From the NCBI RefSeq assembly GCF_900088415.1, contig NZ_FLLQ01000011.1:62001-126000 (forward strand): a stretch of 64,000 nucleotides of DNA. Reading direction: 5' to 3'. This document shows positions 52,705-61,897 of the stretch, piece by piece. The stretch comes from Vibrio mediterranei (GTDB lineage Bacteria; Pseudomonadota; Gammaproteobacteria; Enterobacterales; Vibrionaceae). The notes under the pieces are model-generated. The model was not told where the DNA came from. It worked only from the letters and a program-made list of their open reading frames with translations, and did no database searches. The position numbers were made by a program, and so were the translations under genes. Within the stretch, counting starts at the first letter, position 1; the number at the start of each line of letters is the position of its first letter.

Positions 52705-53172
52705 ATGGCTGAAGCAGCTCCACAAGAAGCACAACAAAACTTCGCAATCCAACGCATCTTTCTAAAAGACGTATCTTTTGAAGCGCCAAACTCGCCAGAT
52801 ATGTTCCAGAAAGATTGGAACCCAGATGTTAAGCTAGATCTTGACACTCAAAGCCGTGAACTAGGCCAAGGCATCTATGAAGTTGTTCTTCGCCTAACTG
52901 TGACTGTGAAAAACGCAGAAGACACAGCATTCCTATGTGAAGTTCAACAAGGCGGTATTTTCACTGCTGAGCAGATGGAAGCAGGTCAACTTGCACATTG
53001 CTTAGGCGCGTTCTGCCCGAACATCCTATTCCCATATGCTCGTGAAACTATTTCTAGCCTAACGATGAAAGGTACGTTCCCTCAACTGAACCTAGCGCCA
53101 GTTAACTTTGACGCTCTGTTCATGAACTACCTACAACAGCAAGCTCAACAAGAAGGCCAAGCAGAAGCTTAA
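52705..53172 (+). CDS. secB: Protein-export chaperone SecB
   Basis: A 155-residue tetrameric chaperone that keeps preproteins unfolded and hands them to SecA. The family blocks FAIQRIFLKDVSFEAPNSP, GIYEVVLRLTVTVKN, AHCLGAFCPNILFPYARETI and LAPVNFDALF are all present. E. coli SecB has 155 residues. It has its own terminator downstream. Confidence 0.97.
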   Translation: MAEAAPQEAQQNFAIQRIFLKDVSFEAPNSPDMFQKDWNPDVKLDLDTQSRELGQGIYEVVLRLTVTVKNAEDTAFLCEVQQGGIFTAEQMEAGQLAHCLGAFCPNILFPYARETISSLTMKGTFPQLNLAPVNFDALFMNYLQQQAQQEGQAEA

Positions 53173-53232
53173 GCCTTTTTCGCAGAACATATTTTCTGCA
53201 CGAGTAAGCGAAGTGAATAGACTTAGCTAATA

Positions 53233-53264
53233 AAAATGCACAGCGCATCGCGATGTGCATTTTT
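53233..53264 (+). terminator. Terminator of secB
   Basis: AAAAATGCACA / TGTGCATTTTTT hairpin with an 11-base loop that itself contains CGATCG-like symmetry. Confidence 0.85.
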
Positions 53265-53324
53265 TATTTGCTCCGTACGGAGTAGACTAACTACATTGAG
53301 CCATAACGAAAATTTGGTGGTGTT

Positions 53325-54347
53325 ATGAATAACGCATATGGAAAAGAAATCGCAATGACCGTTATCGGTGCCGGTTCTTATGGAACCTCATTGGCGATCT
53401 CTCTTGCTCGTAACGGAGCAAACGTGGTGATTTGGGGACACGAACCTGAACACATGGCGAAGCTTGAAGCAGACAGAGCCAATCATGAGTTCTTGCCTGG
53501 GATTGAATTTCCAGAAACGTTGATTGTCGAGTCTGACTTGAACAAAGCCGTTCAAGCCAGTCGCGATCTTTTGGTTGTGGTACCGAGCCATGTATTTGGT
53601 ATTGTGCTTAACAGCATCAAGCCTCATCTTCGTCAAGACAGCCGCATCTGCTGGGCAACCAAGGGGCTAGAGCCTGAAACGGGTCGACTGTTGAAGGATG
53701 TTGCTCATGACATTATTGGTGATGACTATCCGTTGGCAGTGCTTTCTGGACCTACTTTTGCCAAAGAGTTGGCGGCGGGACTTCCAACTGCGATTGCCGT
53801 GGCCTCTCCAAATGCTGAGTTTGTGGCTGATCTTCAAGAAAAAATCCACTGTAGTAAAACCTTCCGTGTTTATGCTAACGATGACTTTACTGGCATGCAA
53901 TTGGGCGGTGCGGTGAAAAACGTGATTGCGATTGGTGCGGGTATGTCGGACGGCATCGGTTTTGGTGCAAACGCACGTACCGCGTTGATTACCCGAGGTC
54001 TAGCTGAAATGACACGTCTAGGTGCTGCCTTGGGTGCTAAGCCGGATACCTTTATGGGTATGGCAGGTCTTGGTGATCTAGTACTGACTTGTACTGATAA
54101 CCAGTCTCGTAACCGCCGTTTTGGTTTGGCACTTGGTCAGGGTAAAGATGTAGATACGGCTCAGACAGAGATCGGTCAGGTTGTTGAGGGTTATCGCAAT
54201 ACCAAAGAGGTATGGCTGTTATCTCAGCGCATGGGTGTGGAAATGCCAATTGTTGACCAAATCTATCAAGTACTGTATCAAGGTAAAGACGCAAGACTTG
54301 CAGCGCAAGATTTGCTTGCTAGGGATAAAAAAGCGGAGCAGCAATAA
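53325..54347 (+). CDS. gpsA: Glycerol-3-phosphate dehydrogenase [NAD(P)+]
   Basis: A 340-residue cytoplasmic enzyme that makes sn-glycerol 3-phosphate for phospholipids. The Rossmann motif TVIGAGSYGTSLAISL is near residue 12, and the C-terminal domain has GGAVKNVIAIGAGMSDG (catalytic Lys), GFGANARTALITRGLAEM and TFMGMAGLGDLVLTCT. The length matches E. coli (339). cysE follows after 39 bases. Confidence 0.96.
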   Translation: MNNAYGKEIAMTVIGAGSYGTSLAISLARNGANVVIWGHEPEHMAKLEADRANHEFLPGIEFPETLIVESDLNKAVQASRDLLVVVPSHVFGIVLNSIKPHLRQDSRICWATKGLEPETGRLLKDVAHDIIGDDYPLAVLSGPTFAKELAAGLPTAIAVASPNAEFVADLQEKIHCSKTFRVYANDDFTGMQLGGAVKNVIAIGAGMSDGIGFGANARTALITRGLAEMTRLGAALGAKPDTFMGMAGLGDLVLTCTDNQSRNRRFGLALGQGKDVDTAQTEIGQVVEGYRNTKEVWLLSQRMGVEMPIVDQIYQVLYQGKDARLAAQDLLARDKKAEQQ

Positions 54348-54386
54348 CGCTCTGTTGGTGATTGAGTACCAGTCGTAGGACAAGAA

Positions 54387-55208
54387 ATGAAACACTGTGA
54401 AAAAAAGAATGTCTGGGAGTGCATTGTAAGAGAAGCGCGCGAACAAGCAGAGCAAGAGCCGATGCTTGCGAGTTTCTATCATGCCACCATAATCAACCAC
54501 GAAAGCTTTGGTGCAGCATTAAGCTACATTTTAGCCAATAAGCTGAAGACTGCGTCAATGCCAGCAATGGCAGTACGTGAAGTGGTTGAGCAAGCGTTTA
54601 ATGCTGATCCATCAATTACTGATGCAGCTGCTTGTGACATTTGTGCGACAGTGAACCGAGATCCTGCGGTTGCCATGTACTCAATGCCGCTACTTTATCT
54701 GAAAGGCTACCATGCACTACAAGGCTATCGTGTCGCCAATTGGCTGTGGAACCAAGGGCGTATGGCTCTTGCGACCTATTTACAAAACCAAATATCCGTT
54801 GCGTGTCAGGTAGACATCCACCCTGCGGCTCGCATTGGTAAAGGAATCATGCTTGACCACGCCACCGGCATTGTTATTGGTGAAACCGCTGTCGTTGAAA
54901 ATGATGTTTCCATCTTGCAGAACGTCACACTAGGCGGTACCGGTAAAGAGTGCGGTGATCGACATCCTAAGATCCGTGAAGGCGTTATGATTGGCGCTGG
55001 GGCGAAGATTCTAGGTAATATTGAAGTCGGTAAGGGAGCCAAAATTGGTTCTTGCTCTGTGGTACTTCAACCAGTACCTCCGCATACTACTGCTGCTGGT
55101 GTTCCTGCAAAGATTGTCGGTAAACCGAAAACCGATAAACCATCACTAGATATGGATCAGCAATTTAACGGTAAGTCACAAACCTTTATGGGTGGTGATG
55201 GTATTTAA
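54387..55208 (+). CDS. cysE: Serine acetyltransferase
   Basis: First enzyme of cysteine synthesis, producing O-acetylserine. It has 273 residues as in E. coli. The N-terminal helical domain (~1-140) is followed by a left-handed beta-helix of hexapeptide repeats (DIHPAARIGKGIMLDHATGIVIGETAVVENDVSIL). The catalytic His/Asp is in LDHATG, with RHPKIREGVMIGAGAKILG after it. The C-terminus ends in Gly-Asp-Gly-Ile; the terminal Ile is the residue that inserts into the CysK active site. Confidence 0.97.
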   Translation: MKHCEKKNVWECIVREAREQAEQEPMLASFYHATIINHESFGAALSYILANKLKTASMPAMAVREVVEQAFNADPSITDAAACDICATVNRDPAVAMYSMPLLYLKGYHALQGYRVANWLWNQGRMALATYLQNQISVACQVDIHPAARIGKGIMLDHATGIVIGETAVVENDVSILQNVTLGGTGKECGDRHPKIREGVMIGAGAKILGNIEVGKGAKIGSCSVVLQPVPPHTTAAGVPAKIVGKPKTDKPSLDMDQQFNGKSQTFMGGDGI

Positions 55209-55238
55209 ACAAGCCTGAGAAATGAATCAAAAACGTAG

Positions 55239-55266
55239 AGCCAAGGTATCAGCCTTGGCTTTATTT
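55239..55266 (+). terminator. Terminator after cysE
   Basis: AGCCAAGG-TATCAG-CCTTGGCT followed by TTATTTTT; it may also end the convergent MATE transcript. Confidence 0.85.
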
Positions 55267-56610
55267 TTAACTGGCTTGGTACAGATGTTTTTTTCTCACA
55301 CCAAGCGCATAAAGATACGCCAATACTCCGCCCAGAACATTACCGACTGCAACGCCAATAAACATGCCTTCGACATCATAATAATGGCTACCTAGGGCCG
55401 CGGCTGGCAAGGTGAAGACAAACAGTCTCATCGCACTCCACATAAAGGCTTTGTTCGGTTCGTGTAACGAATTCATACCACTACCCAGCATCATGATGAT
55501 CCCTTGGAATCCATAGCTGAATGGTACTACGAGTAAGTAATGCCAAAGAATGTCTCTTACGGCTTGTTCTTGGGAAAACAGCGCAGAAATTGGAATGCTG
55601 AGTGGTACCATCATTGCGAAGATAAACAGCTGGAATACGATCGAAAACCGCATACTCAAAAATAAGCCGGCAAAACTTCGATCAGGCTGTTTGGCGCCAA
55701 AGTTCTGTGACATAAATGGCGTTAGTGCAGAGCTTAGCGAGATTAAAACCAAAATTAGAATCGACTCAACGCGCTGTGCAGCTCCATAAGCGGCGACCGC
55801 CGCGGTGCCATGAGAAGACAGCATCTTCATTAAAATTGCACCTGAGATCGGAGACATGGCCGTTGATAGCCCTGATGGTGTTCCAATGCGTAATATAGCG
55901 ATCCAATCTTGCCAAATTTCCGTAGGTTTGAGCTTACCCAATAACTTTTCGCGTTTGATGAGCACAAACAGCGAGCCAGACAGCGCTCCAAACCAAGCAA
56001 TGCCGCTAGCAATGGCAGCACCTTGAATACCCAACTCTGGGAAAGGGCCTATGCCAAAGATCAACAGAGGGTCGAGCACGCCATTTATGAAACCGGACAG
56101 CATCATGATCTTTGCGGGGGTTTTGGTATCACCAGTAGCTCGAATCGCACTGTTTCCCGCCATCGGAATAACCAGCAATGGTACCGTTAAATACCAGATC
56201 ACCATGTACTCGCTGATTAATGGAATGATGTCATCGCTAGCTCCAAGCAGTTTAAATAGTGGCTCTATGGTCAGCAGCCCGAATGCTGAAGCAATGGTCA
56301 CAAGTACCACCGCGAGTAGTAATCCGTGCGTGGCAAAACGAGCCGCGTTTTGAGTATTTCCTTGTCCCAGTAATCGCCCAATATTGGTAGAGAGTCCCAT
56401 ACCAATACCCATGGTGATGCAATTGACTCCAAACGTAACCGGAAAAGTAAAGCTGATAGCGGCCAGTGCTTGTGTACCAAGCAGGGATATAAAGAAGGTA
56501 TCAACGAGGTTAAATGCCAAGATTGCAACCATGCCAAATACCATAGGAACAGTCATGTTTCTAAGGACAATAGAGATGGGAGCGGAAAGTAGGCCGTGTT
56601 TATCTTGCAT
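55267..56610 (-). CDS. MATE-family efflux transporter
   Basis: A 447-residue multidrug/toxin extrusion transporter with 12 membrane segments. The first half begins VLRNMTVPMVFGMVAILAFNLVDTFFISLLGTQALAAISFTFP with the NorM-like Asp in TM1/2 and GIGMGLSTNIGRLLGQGN. The second half has GTPSGLSTAMSPISGAILMKML. Na+- or H+-coupled export of cationic drugs is expected; the substrate is unknown. It is convergent with cysE and divergent from groES. Confidence 0.9.
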   Translation of the reverse strand: MQDKHGLLSAPISIVLRNMTVPMVFGMVAILAFNLVDTFFISLLGTQALAAISFTFPVTFGVNCITMGIGMGLSTNIGRLLGQGNTQNAARFATHGLLLAVVLVTIASAFGLLTIEPLFKLLGASDDIIPLISEYMVIWYLTVPLLVIPMAGNSAIRATGDTKTPAKIMMLSGFINGVLDPLLIFGIGPFPELGIQGAAIASGIAWFGALSGSLFVLIKREKLLGKLKPTEIWQDWIAILRIGTPSGLSTAMSPISGAILMKMLSSHGTAAVAAYGAAQRVESILILVLISLSSALTPFMSQNFGAKQPDRSFAGLFLSMRFSIVFQLFIFAMMVPLSIPISALFSQEQAVRDILWHYLLVVPFSYGFQGIIMMLGSGMNSLHEPNKAFMWSAMRLFVFTLPAAALGSHYYDVEGMFIGVAVGNVLGGVLAYLYALGVRKKHLYQAS

Positions 56611-56748
56611 GGCATTCAGTGCTGATGAAACAGGCGCTTAGAATACAGCAATTGATGAGTTGGTGCGAGAATGGGTTTGGTAAGGAAGGTCATTCACTAG
56701 CCAAAGCTCATTTTCGTTATTTTTGTCACAATTTTTTGTCATGCTGCC

Positions 56749-56777
56749 CTTGGGATCGTAGAAAACGCCCCCAACAT
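56749..56777 (+). promoter_or_regulatory. Candidate sigma-32 heat-shock promoter of groESL
   Basis: CTTGGG at 56749-56754 and CCCCCAACAT at 56768-56777 (13-base spacing) fit the heat-shock pattern of CTTGAA plus CCCCAT-T. It lies about 66 bases upstream of the groES start. Confidence 0.6.
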
Positions 56778-56842
56778 ATTCAACACAAGGCCTTGAAGGC
56801 TATCTAATAAGCTAAATGGAAAATAATCAGGAGAATCGACCG

Positions 56843-57133
56843 ATGAATATCCGTCCTCTACACGACCGAGTTATCGTTGAGCGCCAAGAAGTTGAATCTA
56901 AATCTGCTGGCGGCATCGTTCTAACTGGTTCTGCTGCAGAAAAATCGACACGTGGTACTGTTTTGGCTGTGGGCAAAGGCCGCATTCTAGAAAACGGTAC
57001 AGTACAGCCATTGGACGTGAAAGTAGGTGATACGGTTATCTTTGCTGAAGGCTACGGCACGAAAACAGAAAAGATCGACGGTAAAGAAGTTCTGATCATG
57101 TCTGAAAATGACATCATGGCTATCGTTGAATAA
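56843..57133 (+). CDS. groES: Co-chaperonin GroES
   Basis: A 96-residue lid of the GroEL chamber: MNIRPLHDRVIVERQEVESKSAGGIVLTG with the mobile loop, ending ENDIMAIVE. The ATG at 56843 follows CAGGAGAATCGACCG; an ATG nine codons upstream is not the start. It forms the groESL operon with groEL 68 bases downstream. Confidence 0.98.
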   Translation: MNIRPLHDRVIVERQEVESKSAGGIVLTGSAAEKSTRGTVLAVGKGRILENGTVQPLDVKVGDTVIFAEGYGTKTEKIDGKEVLIMSENDIMAIVE

Positions 57134-57201
57134 TTAAGTAGACGTTGAGTAATTTTTTACTCTAAACAAGCTATCCACTGAATTTAGATAAGGAAATAAC
57201 A

Positions 57202-58839
57202 ATGGCTGCTAAAGACGTTAAGTTTGGCAACGACGCACGAATCAAAATGCTAGAAGGTGTAAACGTTCTAGCTGACGCAGTAAAAGTTACGCTTGGCCCT
57301 AAAGGTCGTAACGTAGTTCTAGATAAATCTTTTGGTGCACCAACCATCACTAAAGATGGTGTATCTGTAGCGCGTGAAATTGAACTGGAAGACAAGTTCC
57401 AGAACATGGGCGCACAAATGGTGAAAGAAGTTGCTTCTCAAGCTAACGATGCTGCAGGTGACGGTACAACAACTGCTACTGTACTGGCTCAATCTATCAT
57501 TTCTGAAGGCCTAAAAGCGGTTGCTGCTGGCATGAACCCAATGGACCTTAAGCGTGGTATCGATAAAGCAGTTGCTGCTGCGGTTGAAGAGCTAAAAGCT
57601 CTGTCTGTTGAGTGTAAAGACACCAAAGCGATTGCTCAGGTTGGTACTATCTCTGCAAACTCTGACTCTACGGTTGGTAACATCATTGCCGAAGCAATGG
57701 AAAAAGTAGGTCGTGATGGCGTTATTACTGTTGAAGAAGGTCAGGCTCTACAAGATGAGCTAGACGTAGTAGAAGGTATGCAGTTCGATCGTGGTTACCT
57801 ATCTCCTTATTTCATCAACAACCAAGAAGCTGGTAGCGTTGATCTAGAGAGCCCGTTCATTCTTCTTATCGATAAGAAAGTGTCGAACATCCGTGAACTT
57901 CTACCAACTCTTGAAGCAGTAGCTAAAGCATCTCGTCCGCTGCTTATCATTGCAGAAGACGTAGAAGGCGAAGCGCTAGCAACACTTGTTGTGAACAACA
58001 TGCGTGGTATCGTAAAAGTAGCGGCGGTTAAAGCACCTGGTTTCGGTGACCGTCGTAAGTCTATGCTTCAAGACATCGCTATCCTAACTGGTGGTACAGT
58101 AATTTCTGAAGAAATCGGTCTAGACCTTGAGAAAGTGACGCTAGAAGATCTAGGTCAGGCTAAGCGTGTAACCATCACTAAAGAAAACTCAACTATCATC
58201 GATGGCGCGGGCGAAGAAGCGATGATTCAAGGTCGTGTTGCACAAATTCGTCAACAAATCGAAGAAGCAACGTCTGACTACGATAAAGAGAAACTTCAAG
58301 AGCGTGTTGCTAAACTTGCTGGCGGTGTAGCTGTTATCAAAGTTGGTGCTGCAACTGAAGTTGAAATGAAAGAGAAGAAAGACCGAGTAGAAGACGCACT
58401 TCACGCTACTCGCGCTGCTGTTGAAGAAGGCGTAGTGGCTGGTGGTGGTGTTGCACTTATCCGTGCGGCATCTAAAGTTGCTGGCCTCGAAGGTGACAAC
58501 GAAGAGCAAACAGTGGGTATCCGCGTTGCACTTCGCGCAATGGAAGCACCAATTCGTCAAATCACTGCAAACGCAGGTGATGAAGAGTCTGTAGTAGCGA
58601 ACAACGTGAAAGCGGGTGAAGGTAGCTACGGTTACAATGCAGCAACGGGTGAGTACGGCGATATGCTAGAGATGGGTATTCTAGACCCAACAAAAGTAAC
58701 GCGTTCTGCACTTCAATTTGCTGCATCTGTTGCTGGTCTAATGATAACAACGGAAGCAATGGTAACAGATATTCCTCAGAAAGATGCTCCAGCAATGCCT
58801 GATATGGGCGGCATGGGTGGCATGCCTGGTATGATGTAA
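57202..58839 (+). CDS. groEL: Chaperonin GroEL
   Basis: A 545-residue chaperonin. ATPase motifs include GPKGRNVVLDKSFGAPTITKDG and DGTTTATVLAQ; the intermediate and equatorial blocks include AAVEEGVVAGGGVALIRAA, and the C-terminal Gly-Gly-Met tail is GGMGGMPGMM. This is the chromosome I housekeeping copy in vibrios; many have a second groESL on chromosome II. Confidence 0.99.
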   Translation: MAAKDVKFGNDARIKMLEGVNVLADAVKVTLGPKGRNVVLDKSFGAPTITKDGVSVAREIELEDKFQNMGAQMVKEVASQANDAAGDGTTTATVLAQSIISEGLKAVAAGMNPMDLKRGIDKAVAAAVEELKALSVECKDTKAIAQVGTISANSDSTVGNIIAEAMEKVGRDGVITVEEGQALQDELDVVEGMQFDRGYLSPYFINNQEAGSVDLESPFILLIDKKVSNIRELLPTLEAVAKASRPLLIIAEDVEGEALATLVVNNMRGIVKVAAVKAPGFGDRRKSMLQDIAILTGGTVISEEIGLDLEKVTLEDLGQAKRVTITKENSTIIDGAGEEAMIQGRVAQIRQQIEEATSDYDKEKLQERVAKLAGGVAVIKVGAATEVEMKEKKDRVEDALHATRAAVEEGVVAGGGVALIRAASKVAGLEGDNEEQTVGIRVALRAMEAPIRQITANAGDEESVVANNVKAGEGSYGYNAATGEYGDMLEMGILDPTKVTRSALQFAASVAGLMITTEAMVTDIPQKDAPAMPDMGGMGGMPGMM

Positions 58840-58860
58840 TTCGCATCAGAATGTTCTGAC

Positions 58861-58886
58861 AAGCCGAAGGGAAACCTTCGGCTTTT
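58861..58886 (+). terminator. Terminator of groESL
   Basis: AAGCCGAAGG-GAAA-CCTTCGGCTT with a GAAA loop and a T6 run. Confidence 0.95.
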
Positions 58887-59029
58887 TTGTATCTGGTTCA
58901 ATAATAACCAAGTAATTTGTGAGAATGTTGCTGGATATGACATTTCACTGACAAATCGTATGGTTGTCCTTTTTAGCATCGTCTAAACTTATTATTCGAC
59001 AATAAGAAAATGTCAGTGGAGACAAGATA

Positions 59030-59593
59030 ATGAAAAAAGTCATTTCAGCCCTAGCAGTGGCAGCAGCGGTAGCTTCACCAATGGCGTTAGCAGACAGCAC
59101 GCCAGTTATGTTCTCATCACTAAACGGTTTTAATGCACCAGATGCAAATGCAGTTGGTGGTGTTCGTTTAGCAGTACTTCATGGTCAAGTGAATGAAGTA
59201 AAAGGTGTCGACTTCTCTGTACTAGGTATGTCTGAAACTCAACGTACAACAGGTGTGAACTTCGGTCTATTCTTCGGTGCGTCTAAAGTAACTCAAGAGA
59301 TGAAAGGTGCTTCTCTAGGTATCTTCAACTGGAATACTGGTTCAACAACGGGTGTTAACCTTGGTGCCGTTAACGTAACTAACGATGTGAAAGGTCTGAA
59401 CTGGAGTGCAGTGAACTACTCTGAAGGCTATACAATGGCTGATATCGGTCTTGCTAGCTTCTCAAACAAGTCTAACTTCCAGTTTGGTTTCTTCAACAAA
59501 ACCAACACGATCGACGGTGTTCAGATTGGTCTGATCAACTGTGCAGATAACGGTTTCTTCAAGTGCTTCCCAATCATCAACTTCGCGAAGTAA
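59030..59593 (+). CDS. Secreted repeat protein of unknown function
   Basis: A 187-residue protein with a signal peptide (MKKVISALAVAAAVASPMALA). The mature part is a run of about eight short repeats, each with a G-[VA]-x-[FLIW]-[GS]-x-[FVL] core: GVDFSVL, GVNFGLF, GASLGIF, GVNLGAV, GLNWSAV, ADIGLAS, FQFGFFN and GVQIGLI. Such a pattern suggests a beta-solenoid or a set of beta-hairpins. Two Cys close to the C-terminus (NCADNGFFKCFPI) may form a disulfide. It has a strong terminator and no operon partners. I do not recognise the family. Confidence 0.82.
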   Translation: MKKVISALAVAAAVASPMALADSTPVMFSSLNGFNAPDANAVGGVRLAVLHGQVNEVKGVDFSVLGMSETQRTTGVNFGLFFGASKVTQEMKGASLGIFNWNTGSTTGVNLGAVNVTNDVKGLNWSAVNYSEGYTMADIGLASFSNKSNFQFGFFNKTNTIDGVQIGLINCADNGFFKCFPIINFAK

Positions 59594-59609
59594 TTTGAAT
59601 TGATTCGTC

Positions 59610-59640
59610 AAAAAAGCCCTGATTAATCAGGGCTTTTTTA
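59610..59640. terminator. Bidirectional terminator between the repeat protein and mgtC genes
   Basis: AAAAAGCCCTGAT-TA-ATCAGGGCTTTTTT, a 13-bp perfect stem. Confidence 0.95.
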
Positions 59641-60135
59641 TTTTCTCATTCGATTGCGATTCTGCATGGTTTGATGAACGCCGCGACGTAAGCTTTTAAA
59701 GCTGCTTTCAATCTTATCTACGCCCAATAGGACCGTTAATGCCAAAACAGTTAGAATGATCGATTCTTTATGGTGACCGAGTCCAATCATCATTCCTAGC
59801 CCTGCCAAAACCCAGATAACGGCCGCTGAGGTTACGCCATGAATTTTCCCATCTTGAGTCATCATCACCCCCGCACCTAAAAAGCCAACGCCAGTAATGA
59901 TTTGCCCTAATACTCGCGCTTGATCAAGCGTGTTCGGAGAAAGGGATACGGCCATGGACATAAACAAGTACGTACCCGACACAATCAGAATCGCAGTACG
60001 AATACCAACAGGTTTTCCGCGTGTTTGGCGCTCGAGGCCTACTAAGGCACCGTTGAGCATACAAGCCCCAAGTGCAGGCCATGAAAAAGGCCCTAAGTCG
60101 AGCAGTTGTGCATTGAATAACTGTGTCAGTTCCAC
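59638..60135 (-). CDS. MgtC/SapB-family membrane protein
   Basis: A 165-residue protein with about four to five membrane segments. Family motifs are GACMLNGALVGLERQTRGKPVGIRTAILIVSGTYLFM and GVGFLGAGVMMTQDGKIHGVTSAAVIWVLAGLGMMIG. MgtC relatives act in low-magnesium survival and modulate the F-ATPase; this one lacks the long C-terminal cytoplasmic domain of MgtC itself and belongs to the shorter SapB group. It is transcribed alone. Confidence 0.9.
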   Translation of the reverse strand: MELTQLFNAQLLDLGPFSWPALGACMLNGALVGLERQTRGKPVGIRTAILIVSGTYLFMSMAVSLSPNTLDQARVLGQIITGVGFLGAGVMMTQDGKIHGVTSAAVIWVLAGLGMMIGLGHHKESIILTVLALTVLLGVDKIESSFKSLRRGVHQTMQNRNRMRK

Positions 60136-60212
60136 ATTGCCTCCTAAAAAGCGCAGTATCTGACTATTAGACCGTCTGATCGAACAAAAATATTTTGTCG
60201 AGACGAAAAAGG

Positions 60213-61235
60213 TTACTCGAGATGTAAATCCAGTGGTGTCTTGCTGGCTCTACCGCCTTCTTCTCGCGTCAGTTTAGGGACTAAATACCCAGACACTCGT
60301 TTGATCAGCCCTTGAATGATGGCTTTGGCGTCGTCATCGCTAATAAAGAAGTGTGCCGCGCCTTGAACCTTATCCAACACGTGAAGGTAATAAGGCAATA
60401 TGCCCACAGAAAACAGCGCATGACTGAGCTCAAACTGAGCATCAACAGAATCATTGACACCTTTTAGCAGTACTCCTTGATTCAACAATGTTGTGCCCGT
60501 GTCTTTAATACGTGCCATTGACGCAGAGAATTCAGAATTCACTTCATTAGCGTGGTTGATATGCGTTACCAAAATGGTATTCAGTCGAGTCTGTTTAAGA
60601 AGCTGACACAACTCTTCTGTAATGCGCTTTGGGATCACCACAGGTAATCTGGAGTGAATGCGAAGTGTTTTTAAATGATGAATAGATTCTGCTTTTTGAA
60701 CAAGCCATGCTAACTCAGAATCTTTGGCCATCAGTGGATCGCCGCCAGACAAAATGATCTCGTCGATCTCTGGATGAGCCGCAATATAGTCGAGTGCGAC
60801 TTGCCAGTTAGCTTTACCGCCTTTGTTATCTTCGTAGGGGAAATGACGACGGAAGCAGTAGCGACAATTCACAGCACAGCCACCTTTGACAATTAGTAGT
60901 GCGCGATTGTGGTACTTGTGTAGTAGACCGGGCACCGCTGCATCTTGCTCTTCTAAAGGATCTTCAGAGTAACCGTTGTGGACTTCAAACTCTTGGCTTA
61001 ATGGTAAAACTTGCCTTAATAGAGGGTCGTACGGGTTGCCTTTTTCCATACGATCGACAAAGCTTTGTGGAACACGCATCGGGAAAAGACGTCGAGCGGT
61101 TAAGCCGTTTTCCCACGGAGTCGCATCAATTTCTAGCTGCTTAAGCAGTTCATAAGGGTCTGAGATCGCATTCGATAGCTGTTTGAGCCAGTTTTGCTCA
61201 ACAGAAACAAGATTTCGGGTTATGATAGGCGACAT
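60213..61235 (-). CDS. epmB: EF-P beta-lysylation protein EpmB (lysine 2,3-aminomutase family)
   Basis: A 340-residue radical-SAM, PLP-dependent aminomutase that converts alpha-lysine to beta-lysine for modification of EF-P Lys34. The radical-SAM cluster CxxxCxxC is in GGCAVNCRYCFRRHFPYEDN, and EIILSGGDPLMAKDSELAWLV is the SAM-binding GGE-like motif. The divergent neighbour is its substrate gene, efp, with only 34 bases between the starts, so their promoters must overlap coding sequence. Confidence 0.96.
   Translation of the reverse strand: MSPIITRNLVSVEQNWLKQLSNAISDPYELLKQLEIDATPWENGLTARRLFPMRVPQSFVDRMEKGNPYDPLLRQVLPLSQEFEVHNGYSEDPLEEQDAAVPGLLHKYHNRALLIVKGGCAVNCRYCFRRHFPYEDNKGGKANWQVALDYIAAHPEIDEIILSGGDPLMAKDSELAWLVQKAESIHHLKTLRIHSRLPVVIPKRITEELCQLLKQTRLNTILVTHINHANEVNSEFSASMARIKDTGTTLLNQGVLLKGVNDSVDAQFELSHALFSVGILPYYLHVLDKVQGAAHFFISDDDAKAIIQGLIKRVSGYLVPKLTREEGGRASKTPLDLHLE
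61221..61226 (+). promoter_or_regulatory. Candidate -10 of efp inside the start of epmB
   Basis: TATGAT, 43 bases upstream of the efp ATG and within the first codons of epmB on the opposite strand. The matching -35 is poor. It is listed because the 34-base divergent gap leaves no other room. Confidence 0.35.
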
Positions 61236-61269
61236 TAAATTTTAACTCGAAGAACACTAAGAGGATACA

Positions 61270-61836
61270 ATGGCTACTGTTAGCACGAATGAATTTAAAG
61301 GCGGCCTTAAATTAATGCTGGATAACGAGCCTTGCGTAATTCTAGAAAACGAATACGTGAAGCCAGGTAAAGGTCAGGCATTCAACCGCGTAAAAATTCG
61401 TAAGCTACTGTCTGGTAAAGTTCTAGAGAAAACCTTCAAGTCTGGCGAAACTGTTGAAGTTGCAGACGTGATGGACATCGATCTAGATTACCTATACACA
61501 GATGGTGAATTCTACCACTTTATGAACAGCGAAACATTCGAACAAATCGCTGCGGAAGTTAAAGCTGTTGGCGATAACGCGAAATGGTTGGTAGAAAACA
61601 ACACTTGTATGATTACTCTTTGGAATGGTAACCCAATTACCGTGACTCCGCCTAACTTTGTTGAGTTAGAAGTAACTGAAACCGATCCAGGTCTAAAAGG
61701 TGATACGCAGGGTACTGGTGGTAAACCAGCAACACTAACAACAGGTGCTGTTGTACGTGTACCGCTATTCATCCAAATCGGTGAAGTGATTAAAGTTGAT
61801 ACTCGTACAGGTGAGTACGTAGGCCGCGTTAAGTAA
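61270..61836 (+). CDS. efp: Translation elongation factor P
   Basis: A 188-residue factor that relieves ribosome stalling at polyproline stretches. The modification loop is EYVKPGKGQAF with Lys34 as the beta-lysylation site, in keeping with EpmB next door. The three beta-barrel domains are complete, ending IGEVIKVDTRTGEYVGRVK. The ribosome-binding site is AAGAGGATACA. Confidence 0.98.
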   Translation: MATVSTNEFKGGLKLMLDNEPCVILENEYVKPGKGQAFNRVKIRKLLSGKVLEKTFKSGETVEVADVMDIDLDYLYTDGEFYHFMNSETFEQIAAEVKAVGDNAKWLVENNTCMITLWNGNPITVTPPNFVELEVTETDPGLKGDTQGTGGKPATLTTGAVVRVPLFIQIGEVIKVDTRTGEYVGRVK

Positions 61837-61856
61837 GCTTACTCTTTGCTGTATGA

Positions 61857-61884
61857 AGAAAAGGTCGCTTAGGCGACCTTTTCT
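61857..61884 (+). terminator. Terminator of efp
   Basis: AAGGTCGC-TTAG-GCGACCTT flanked by A-rich and T-rich sequence, between convergent genes. Confidence 0.85.
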
Positions 61885-61897
61885 AATGGAAGAGGTA

